From an uncultured Phaeodactylibacter sp. (GTDB taxonomy: Bacteria; Bacteroidota; Bacteroidia; Chitinophagales; Saprospiraceae), in NCBI GenBank assembly GCA_913062745.1, contig CAJXXJ010000332.1:1-5057 (forward strand): a DNA stretch of 5,057 nucleotides, in the 5' to 3' direction. The notes under the pieces are model-generated. The model made no database searches. It had not been told where the DNA came from and was given only the letters and a program-made list of their open reading frames with translations. The translations under genes were made by a program, and so were the position numbers. Positions 1 to 5,057 of the stretch are shown piece by piece. Each line of letters opens with the position of its first letter. Position 1 is the stretch's first letter.

Positions 1-1
1 C

Positions 2-2362
2 ATTCCCTTTTGTGTGGGCCCTGCTACCGGAAGCATCGAACTGGACCCCACCGGTAAACCGCCCTTCCTGTACGAGTGGGAAGGCGGGCAGACCGGGCCT
101 ACGCTGCAGGATGTCCCGGCCGGAGATTATGCGGTCAGCATCGTGGACGGGCAGGGGTGCCGTTATGATACGGTTGTTCAGCTGGGTGCCCCACAGCTTT
201 TTCAGCTCAGCGTCAATACCGTTCAGCCGGCCTGTGACGACACAGAGGACGGGCTGATCAACCTGACGATTGGCAATACGCCCGGAGCGCCGCCATTCCT
301 GCCCCCGCTGAACTATGCCTGGAATGACGGCAATACGGATTCTGACCGCATCGGAGTGGGAGACGGCAATTACGTAGTAACGATTACCGACGGGAATGGC
401 TGTTCGGTCATCAGTGATACCGTGCGCATTGAAAGCCCGCCCCGGCTGGAACTGGGGTTGGAGAGCATTGGTGCCATTCAGTGCAGAGGAGACAGTACCG
501 GCTTTATCGAAGTGGATGTGCGCGGCGGTACGCCACCGTATAATTATACCTGGGTCGGGCAAGACGTCAACACACAAGATATTTTCAACATACCGGCGGG
601 CACATACCGGTTGCTGGTATTTGATCAGGAGAACTGCTCCCTTGATACCACCTTTGTGCTCAGCGAGCCGCCGAGCCTGAATGTCAATATTGCTGTAGAC
701 GCGGACGATATCTGCCAGGGTGGGGCCGTGGAGCGCCTGATCGCGGATGTAAGCGGCGGCATCGGGCCCTACAGCATACTGTGGAGCAACGGCAGCACGG
801 ACAGTATTCTCACAGATCCGGTTACTGCAGATTATACGCTGACGGTGGTAGATGCTGCCGGGTGTGAGCAATCTTCCAATCCACTCAAAGTGAAGGAGGT
901 CGCAGCGCCTTTCCGGCTCGACTCTTTTTACACGACTCCTTCCAGCTGTTTTGATGCAGATGATGGCTGCCTGACGGCCGAGGTGTCCGGTGGATCGGGT
1001 AATTACGAATACCACTTCAGCAGCGGCAGTATTACCCTTACGGGTGAAAATAGCCTGACGATTTGCGATGTATCGCCGGGCAATTACCGGGTGACGGTGA
1101 CCGATTACAGCACCGGGTGTACGGAAAGCTCTCTGACGCTGCCCCTGCAGGAACCGGCTCCCTTGTTTTTCAAAAGAGACAGTACACGGCATATCCTGTG
1201 CTTTGGCAGCGAAACCGGGGCAATCTTTACGAGCACACAGGGAGGTACAGCACCCTACAATTACGTTTGGAGGGACTGCGATGACAATAATGTAGTCATT
1301 AGCAATGAAGCAGACCTGATCGGCGTATCGCAGGGGCAGTACAAAGCCCTGGTAGTGGATGACCGGGGCTGCAGCGCTACGCTTAATGGCAACATAGTCA
1401 GCCTGTATCCGGAGATCCGCGATACGATGGTGCAACTGCAGCATGTGGCCTGCCGGGGCGGGCAGAATGGAGCCATCAGTCTGGCGCTTATGGGTGGGGC
1501 ACCGCCTTACTCGAGCTCTTGGAACAATGGTGCTACAAGTGTGAGCATCAATAATTTGGCAGCCGGAGATTATCAGCTCACGGTGACTGATGCGGTTGGG
1601 TGTACGCAAGTTTTTGAGCCCTACACCCTCACAGAGCCGGATAGCTTGCTGGTAGCCGAGCTATCGCTGGATTCGGTCAGTTGCTACGGGTTCAGTGATG
1701 GCGCGATACGTGCGGATGCCCGCGGGGGTGTTCCCCCTTATTCCTATCAGTGGAGCTACAACGGCAACCTCCTGACTAGTATGGCGGACAGCCTGATCAT
1801 GCGGCCGTCCGGCAGTTATCAGTTGCGGGTGACGGATGAGAATAACTGTCAGCGCAGCTTCCCCGTTGTCTTACCGGAGCCGGACAGCCTGGCCGTCGAA
1901 ATTGTACTGCTGGCGGAAGGAGGTGAAGGCATGCAGGCTACTGCGGATATCAGCGGCGGTACTCCGCCCTACGCCTTGCTGTGGAACACCGGGCAAACGG
2001 CGGATACTATAGCGGTGGAGGAGGGGCAATACCTGCTCACCGTAACTGATGAGCAGGGGTGTGTCACGGAAGCTGAAGAGCAGGTGGTCAGCAGCTATCA
2101 GGTGAGCGATGTGCTCGAGCTGAAGCTGTTCCCCAATCCGGTGCAATCGACGCTCTTCCTGCGCGGGGCCTTAGAACGGCCGTTCACTGCGGAGGTGATA
2201 CTGAGCAACGCACAGGGGCAACTGCTGCGCCGGGAGCAACTCGGCAATTACCGGCAGATCGACTACCAACTATCGCTGCAGGGATTGCCTGCCGGCATTT
2301 ACTTCCTCCAACTGATCGGGGACGGGCAACTGCTGTACGCGGCTCCGGTGCAAAAGCAATAA
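2..2362 (+). CDS. Large T9SS-secreted surface protein with SprB repeats and type A sorting domain (5' partial)
   Basis: The reading frame is open to the left edge, so the N-terminus (signal peptide and probably more repeats) lies outside the window; 786 residues are visible. The first GTG at 14 is not a credible start, because in-frame coding continues upstream of it and already contains the opening Cys of a repeat. Seen: nine tandem units of about 50-58 residues, each with the pattern C-x-G-(4)-G-x-I-...-GG-x-PPY-x-Y-x-W, then G-x-Y-x-(V/L)-x-V-x-D-x-x-G-C, joined by linkers of the type 'EPDSL' or 'EPPSL'. A C-terminal domain with LFPNPV and PAGIYFLQL follows. Known: this repeat type (SprB, Pfam SprB repeat) occurs in Bacteroidota gliding adhesins and other giant surface proteins, and the C-terminal domain directs export through the type IX secretion system. 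Inferred: an extracellular, cell-surface or released adhesin-like protein. No enzymatic domain is visible in this part. It converges with the OmpA-family gene, with 2 bp between stops. The family assignment is firm; the ligand is unknown. Confidence 0.93.
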   Translation: MPFCVGPATGSIELDPTGKPPFLYEWEGGQTGPTLQDVPAGDYAVSIVDGQGCRYDTVVQLGAPQLFQLSVNTVQPACDDTEDGLINLTIGNTPGAPPFLPPLNYAWNDGNTDSDRIGVGDGNYVVTITDGNGCSVISDTVRIESPPRLELGLESIGAIQCRGDSTGFIEVDVRGGTPPYNYTWVGQDVNTQDIFNIPAGTYRLLVFDQENCSLDTTFVLSEPPSLNVNIAVDADDICQGGAVERLIADVSGGIGPYSILWSNGSTDSILTDPVTADYTLTVVDAAGCEQSSNPLKVKEVAAPFRLDSFYTTPSSCFDADDGCLTAEVSGGSGNYEYHFSSGSITLTGENSLTICDVSPGNYRVTVTDYSTGCTESSLTLPLQEPAPLFFKRDSTRHILCFGSETGAIFTSTQGGTAPYNYVWRDCDDNNVVISNEADLIGVSQGQYKALVVDDRGCSATLNGNIVSLYPEIRDTMVQLQHVACRGGQNGAISLALMGGAPPYSSSWNNGATSVSINNLAAGDYQLTVTDAVGCTQVFEPYTLTEPDSLLVAELSLDSVSCYGFSDGAIRADARGGVPPYSYQWSYNGNLLTSMADSLIMRPSGSYQLRVTDENNCQRSFPVVLPEPDSLAVEIVLLAEGGEGMQATADISGGTPPYALLWNTGQTADTIAVEEGQYLLTVTDEQGCVTEAEEQVVSSYQVSDVLELKLFPNPVQSTLFLRGALERPFTAEVILSNAQGQLLRREQLGNYRQIDYQLSLQGLPAGIYFLQLIGDGQLLYAAPVQKQ
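11..2062 (+). repeat. Nine tandem SprB-like protein repeats
   Basis: Units run from the first to the last Cys at 11-160, 233-403, 482-637, 713-865, 947-1120, 1199-1372, 1451-1603, 1682-1849 and a degenerate one at about 1916-2062. The repeat is at protein level; at DNA level the copies are strongly diverged, and I saw only short identical words such as GCCGGAGATTAT (119-130 and 1562-1573). Unit 2 has a longer proline-rich insertion where the others have GG-x-PPY. Unit 5 has two extra Cys, unit 6 has one extra Cys, and unit 9 has Glu (codon 1916-1918) where the opening Cys should be. Known: such repeats form beta-sandwich modules in long surface filaments. Inferred: old duplications rather than a recently expanded array. 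Confidence 0.9.
2102..2359 (+). other. T9SS type A C-terminal sorting domain
   Basis: The last roughly 86 residues of the plus-strand protein show the hallmarks of the Por secretion C-terminal sorting domain: LFPNPV starting near 2126, a middle strand VILSNAQGQLL, then LPAGIYFLQL and a short basic tail (VQKQ). Known: this domain takes the protein through the outer-membrane T9SS translocon and is normally removed by the PorU sortase, with attachment of the product to the cell surface. The tail is slightly unlike the common 'K-x-V-K' ending but within the family's range. Confidence 0.9.
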
Positions 2363-2369
2363 GCTTATT
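2358..2369. other. Convergent stop codons in a 12-bp palindrome
   Basis: The TAA of the plus-strand gene (2360-2362) and the TAA of the minus-strand gene (2365-2367 read in reverse) are separated by only GC. Together they form the perfect palindrome AATAAGCTTATT. It is too short for an intrinsic terminator and has no GC-rich stem or T-tract. I saw no convincing hairpin just past either stop, so transcripts from both genes probably extend into the opposite coding region. The palindrome largely follows from two facing TAA codons and need not be functional. Confidence 0.85.
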
Positions 2370-4356
2370 CCAGAATCTTGAATGTCGTCCGCCGGTTGGT
2401 TTGGTGTTCCTCTTCTGTACATCGGTTGCAGATGCAGTCTACCGCCGGTTCGCTTTCCCCGTATCCGCGGGCAAGGAGGCGCGCGGGGTCGATCCCTTTT
2501 TCAATCAGGTAGTTGACCGCAGATTGGGCCCGGCGCTGCGACAGGTCTTCGTTGTAGCGCGCGCTGCCCCGGCAGTCGGTATGCGATCCAAGCTGTATGC
2601 GGATATCCGGGTTGAGCTCCAGGTTGCGGGCCAGCTCGTTGAGCGTAGGCTGTGCGTCCGCCCGGATGTCCGCCTTGTCGAAGTCGTAATAGATGTTTTC
2701 CAGCTGAATTTCCTGATCGATGAAGATGCGGTCGAGCACAATTTCGATTTCAAACTCCTGCACGGGGTTATTCGGGTCTCGCCCGATGCCTTTGGTAGAG
2801 AACTGTTCGGCATTATTGAGGTAGCCGGACATGGATGCGAGGAAATCATAATCGGTATTTTCCTCGAGCTCCAGCTCAAAGCGCCCGTCCTCTCCAACAG
2901 TAATCTTGTCTTCCTTGCGGCCAAAATCAATCTTTACACTCGCCCCCTGCAAAGGCCTGCGGCCAAGGATGTCGCTGTTCGGGTCAGTAGGCACGGAGTA
3001 GATTTTCTCCAGTACGTAGCCGGTCAGCAGTAGCTTGTAGTCCTCTTCTTTCGGCGCGGGGTCTTCTTCCACCACTTCGGGCTCTTCCGGCGGTGTGCGC
3101 CGCACGAAGCGGTAGATATCGTCGTTGCCGATGCCATCTTCCCGACGGGAGGTAAAGTAACCGGTGGCAATAATGTCTTCCTCCGCGGCCGGCGTTTTAC
3201 GGTCGATGATAAAGCCAAAATCATCATTACCGGAGTTGACAGGGGGCTTCAGGTTATAAGGGGAGGACCAGCCTCTTCCTTCCAGTTTGTAAGAACGGAA
3301 TACATCCAAACCGCCCATGCTGGTGTGGCTGTCAGAGGAAAAGTAGAGGGTGTCCTGGTCAATGTGCGGGAACTTTTCATCTCCTTCCGTATTGATTACC
3401 CGGGTCATCAGCTGCGGAGGGCCCCAGCTGCCATCGTCCTGCCGCTTCGAGACATAAATGTCATGCCCACCCCAGCCATCGGGGTGGTTGCTGGAGAAAT
3501 ACAGTTCCTGGCCGTCCGCCGAGACGGAAGGGCCGCCGTAGTTGACGCCGTCTTCCACGAATGGCAGCGGCTCCGGCACGCTCCAGCTGTTGCCCTGATT
3601 CTTGCTGACCAGGATTTTGCAGTGGTCTTCTTCGTATTTGCCGCCGCCGTAGCAGCGGGTGAAGTACATCTCTGAATAGTCTGCCGTAAATACGGCTGTC
3701 CCCTCGTTGTCAGTGGTATTGAGCTGAGGGTCAAAACCAGATACCTGATTGGACTGCAGATCTACCAGGTAGAGGTCAGAGAATGAATTGCCAGTCCAGT
3801 TGTAGGTGTCGTCTCCGGTGCTCGTGGCCCGGTCGGAAGTGATGACGAGCTGATTGTCTTTGTAGAGGACGGGTGCGTACTCTGCCCGGCTGGAGTTGAA
3901 CGGCAGCACTTCTATTTCGTATTCGGGCGTAAGCTCCTTCCAGCCCTGGGCAATTTCGCAGGCGGCGATTTCACGCCGGTACTCGTAGGGGCTACCGATC
4001 TCTATGCCCAAATCTTTGAAAGCAGCCTTAGCTTCGTCGTAGCGCTCCGCCCGCTTGAGGGCATAGGCGTACTCGCGCAAGGATTCGTAGCCGTACTGGT
4101 TGTTATAGGCAATGCGGTACCAGTTGATAGACTGCTCGCTTTGATTCAGGTTTTTGTAGGCCTCGCCGAGCATAAAGGCCAGTTTGCCCTTTTCCACCCG
4201 GCTTTTTGATTTATCATATTCTTTTTTCAGCATGTCGACTGCCACAGCGTATTGCTTGACGTCAATAGCGGTACGGCCGTCGCGGACTTTTTCCGTATAA
4301 GTGCATTGAGTAAACAGGACCGAGAGCAGGAGGAGTATAGGCAGTGATCTTATCAT
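2365..4356 (-). CDS. PorE-type OmpA-family lipoprotein (TPR, beta-propeller, regulatory-like domain, OmpA_C)
   Basis: Complete, 663 residues. Inferred role: an outer-membrane/periplasmic lipoprotein holding a secretion or surface complex to peptidoglycan. Domains seen: signal peptide ending at Cys18; TPR-like helices at about 24-141 (LGEAYKNLNQSEQSINWYRIA); five PD40/WD40-like blades at about 157-200, 216-266, 273-317, 325-369 and 376-418, with repeated 'LYFSS' and 'GG-x-D-(I/V)-(Y/F)' motifs; an acidic Pro/Glu linker at 421-440; a carboxypeptidase-regulatory-like beta-sandwich at about 441-520 (GASVKIDF, EDGRFEL); OmpA_C at about 553-663 (YYDFDKADIR, HTDCRGS, LSQRRAQS). Asp594 and Arg609 match the diaminopimelate-binding pair of E. 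coli OmpA (D241/R256). Known: TPR, propeller, CRD and OmpA_C in this order is the layout of PorE of Porphyromonas gingivalis. Bacteroidota genomes carry paralogues of this layout near PorP/SprF and CHU_C genes, so orthology to PorE itself is not proven and no symbol is given. The ATG at 4356 is supported by the signal peptide directly after it; no Shine-Dalgarno is seen, but the leader is A-rich (TTCAAAAGCT). Confidence 0.93.
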   Translation of the reverse strand: MIRSLPILLLLSVLFTQCTYTEKVRDGRTAIDVKQYAVAVDMLKKEYDKSKSRVEKGKLAFMLGEAYKNLNQSEQSINWYRIAYNNQYGYESLREYAYALKRAERYDEAKAAFKDLGIEIGSPYEYRREIAACEIAQGWKELTPEYEIEVLPFNSSRAEYAPVLYKDNQLVITSDRATSTGDDTYNWTGNSFSDLYLVDLQSNQVSGFDPQLNTTDNEGTAVFTADYSEMYFTRCYGGGKYEEDHCKILVSKNQGNSWSVPEPLPFVEDGVNYGGPSVSADGQELYFSSNHPDGWGGHDIYVSKRQDDGSWGPPQLMTRVINTEGDEKFPHIDQDTLYFSSDSHTSMGGLDVFRSYKLEGRGWSSPYNLKPPVNSGNDDFGFIIDRKTPAAEEDIIATGYFTSRREDGIGNDDIYRFVRRTPPEEPEVVEEDPAPKEEDYKLLLTGYVLEKIYSVPTDPNSDILGRRPLQGASVKIDFGRKEDKITVGEDGRFELELEENTDYDFLASMSGYLNNAEQFSTKGIGRDPNNPVQEFEIEIVLDRIFIDQEIQLENIYYDFDKADIRADAQPTLNELARNLELNPDIRIQLGSHTDCRGSARYNEDLSQRRAQSAVNYLIEKGIDPARLLARGYGESEPAVDCICNRCTEEEHQTNRRTTFKILE
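4303..4356 (-). other. Signal peptide with probable, atypical lipobox
   Basis: Residues 1-18 are MIRSLPILLLLSVLFTQC. A short n-region with Arg3 is followed by a run of Leu/Ile/Val and then a Cys at 18, directly before the polar mature part (TYTEKVRDG). This is the layout of a lipoprotein signal peptide cut by signal peptidase II. The lipobox is off consensus: Phe at -3 and Gln at -1, where Leu and Gly/Ala/Ser are usual. Lipidation is therefore likely from family and position but not certain; the alternative is an ordinary secreted periplasmic protein. Confidence 0.65.
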
Positions 4357-4422
4357 AGCTTTTGAATAATGGATTTTTATAAAAAACGCGGCAGTATTTT
4401 TTTTGTTGCCACCCCGATATAA
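4357..4422 (-). promoter_or_regulatory. AT-rich leader upstream of the OmpA-family gene
   Basis: Between the hairpin and the ATG, the minus strand holds an A8 tract (4397-4404), a T6 run followed by ATAAAAA (4375-4386), and the A-rich start region just before the ATG. This differs sharply from the GC-rich coding DNA on either side. It is a reasonable place for a promoter and for the A-rich translation signals that Bacteroidota use in place of a strong Shine-Dalgarno. I found no good match to the Bacteroidota -7 element (TAnnTTTG) with a -33 TTG, so no exact promoter is called. Confidence 0.35.
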
Positions 4423-4459
4423 GGAAGCCTGCCGCTTCCGTGAGAAGGGGCAGGCCTCC
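4423..4459 (-). terminator. Strong hairpin after the CHU_C-protein gene, possible terminator
   Basis: The arms 4423-4433 and 4449-4459 pair over 11 bp on the minus strand (GGAGGCCTGCC with GGCAGGCTTCC, one G-U wobble). After a G/G mismatch on the plus strand (C/C in the minus-strand transcript), a further 4-bp inner stem (4435-4438 with 4444-4447) closes a 5-nt loop. It lies 27 bp beyond the stop codon of the 4487-5057 gene and before the OmpA-family gene. The bases that follow on the minus strand (TTATATC) are only weakly T-rich, so this is not a textbook intrinsic terminator. It could instead limit read-through or stabilise the 3' end of the upstream message. Confidence 0.55.
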
Positions 4460-4486
4460 GAATTGCCGCTTGGGGCAAATATTTGA

Positions 4487-4780
4487 TTAGCGCAGCAGGG
4501 TTACGTCTCCCTTAAAGAGCTCTACTGTGCCATCGATGAATTCAATTTCCGCATACCAGGTGAACACGGCACCGTTCATCAGCTCCCCGCGGAAGCTGCC
4601 GTCCCAGCCGGACAGCGGATCGTTTGGCTGGGAGCCGTACACTTCAAATACCGTCTCTCCCCAGCGGTTGAATACCTGGAAGCTCTGTATTTCTTCGACT
4701 ACGCCTTCGCGGGAGAAGATGTAGAAGCGGTCATTAGAGCCATCTCCGTTCGGCGAGAAGACATTGGGTACGTAGATCGG
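4487..4780 (-). other. CHU_C / type B T9SS C-terminal domain
   Basis: About 97 residues up to the stop. The domain opens with IYVPNVFSPNGDG and carries the conserved FNRWG-E-x-V-F-E strand, GWDGSFRGE, a 'NGAVFTWYAEI' strand and a terminal KGDVTLLR. All the usual blocks are present with no gap, so the domain looks intact. Unlike type A signals, this class is reported not to be trimmed in the same way and to depend on SprF-like outer-membrane partners. Confidence 0.93.
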
Positions 4781-5057
4781 TTTCTCGCGGTTGACGTAGA
4801 TGCGCAGCCTTGCTTTGTCCCTACATCCGTTCTCGCTGACCACTTCCAGGAAATAGTCTGCAGTGCGCAGCGGCCGGATGAGGGGGCGCAGGCAATCGAT
4901 GCAGGACATAGTGGAATCTACGCCTCCTGTCCACTGAATATTGGCCAGCTCCTCTTCCGGAATATTCACGGCGGCTTGCACCTGATGCTCTTCTCCGAAG
5001 TCCAGATCCACCTCCACTTCATTGGTAATGATTACCGTCAGGGAATCCGGCTCGATA
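4487..5057 (-). CDS. Surface protein with PKD-like domain and CHU_C (type B T9SS) sorting domain (5' partial)
   Basis: The frame is open to the right edge, so only the last 189 residues are visible; the GTG at 5017 is internal to a continuing frame. In visible-fragment numbering: residues 2-6 are EPDSL, the linker that follows SprB repeats in the convergent gene. Residues about 12-90 form a PKD/Ig-like module with W42, a CxxC at 52-55 (CIDCLRP), then DYFLEVV and a closing GC at 77-78. Residues about 93-189 are the gliding-motility-associated C-terminal domain (CHU_C, TIGR04131): YVPNVFSPNGDGSNDRF, FNRWGETVFE, GWDGSF and a KGDVTLLR end. Known: CHU_C is the type B T9SS sorting domain found on SprB and other giant adhesins, whose export usually needs a PorP/SprF-like partner. 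Inferred: the tail of a large, probably repeat-rich, surface adhesin. It is transcribed toward the OmpA-family gene, 130 bp away, with a hairpin between them. Confidence 0.93.
   Translation of the reverse strand, partial: IEPDSLTVIITNEVEVDLDFGEEHQVQAAVNIPEEELANIQWTGGVDSTMSCIDCLRPLIRPLRTADYFLEVVSENGCRDKARLRIYVNREKPIYVPNVFSPNGDGSNDRFYIFSREGVVEEIQSFQVFNRWGETVFEVYGSQPNDPLSGWDGSFRGELMNGAVFTWYAEIEFIDGTVELFKGDVTLLR

Noticed and set aside
14..16. GTG as the true start of the repeat protein
   Set aside because: The codon before it (11-13) encodes the opening Cys of repeat unit 1 and the frame stays open to the edge, with no signal peptide after the GTG. The gene is cut by the window.
12..257. Plus-strand open frame in another frame at the left edge
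   Set aside because: It overlaps the repeat-coding frame, which has unmistakable SprB motifs; the overlapping translation has none.
11..2062. Regular spacing of units considered as a CRISPR-like or DNA-level repeat array
   Set aside because: The periodicity is in the protein only; there are no identical direct repeats of useful length at DNA level.
1871..2146. Minus-strand open frame opposite the last SprB repeats
   Set aside because: Antisense shadow of a clearly coding region, with no recognisable domain or start signal.
2401..3033. 210-residue plus-strand open frame inside the OmpA-family gene
   Set aside because: It is antisense to well-conserved domains (CRD and OmpA_C) and its translation resembles no family I know. 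Such long frames are common opposite GC-rich coding sequence.
4476..4485. CAAATATTTG palindrome, near match to the Bacteroidota -7 promoter element
   Set aside because: It lacks the leading T of TAnnTTTG, lies beside the stop codon of the cargo gene and precedes the hairpin, so a transcript from it would meet that hairpin before reaching the OmpA-family gene.
5015..5017. GTG as the start of the CHU_C protein
   Set aside because: The frame continues upstream through an EPDSL linker typical of repeat ends, and no signal peptide follows the GTG.

Overview
This window comes from a member of the Bacteroidota. The clade markers are a type A T9SS C-terminal sorting domain, a CHU_C 'gliding motility-associated C-terminal' domain, SprB-type repeats, an OmpA-family lipoprotein with TPR plus beta-propeller, and start regions that are A-rich with no clear Shine-Dalgarno. 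The base composition looks moderately GC-rich (above half by eye, not counted). Together with the many 'EPDSL' linkers and the CxxC PKD-like domain this suggests a Saprospiria/Lewinella-like organism, but that placement is inference.

There are three genes and almost no non-coding DNA. (1) Positions 2-2362, plus strand: the 3' part of a large secreted surface protein. It consists of nine SprB-like repeats followed by a type A sorting domain, and its 5' end lies outside the window. (2) Positions 2365-4356, minus strand: a complete 663-residue OmpA-family protein laid out as signal peptide with lipidation-type Cys, TPR, five-bladed PD40/WD40-like propeller, carboxypeptidase-regulatory-like domain and OmpA_C peptidoglycan-binding domain. 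This is the architecture described for the T9SS component PorE. (3) Positions 4487-5057, minus strand: the 3' end of a second secreted surface protein, with a PKD-like domain and a CHU_C (type B) sorting domain; its 5' end is outside the window.

Genes 1 and 2 converge with only 2 bp between their stop codons. Genes 3 and 2 run in the same direction, separated by a 130-bp gap that holds a strong hairpin (possible terminator) and an AT-rich stretch before the gene 2 start. Functionally this looks like a T9SS cell-surface module: two large exported adhesin-like proteins with different classes of sorting signal, flanking an outer-membrane-associated, peptidoglycan-anchored lipoprotein. I see no RNA gene, CRISPR array, insertion sequence or phage feature, and no clear sign of an undescribed system. 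The most notable points are the paired type A and type B cargo genes, the absence of a PorP/SprF gene between the type B cargo and the OmpA gene, and the irregular cysteine pattern in the repeats.
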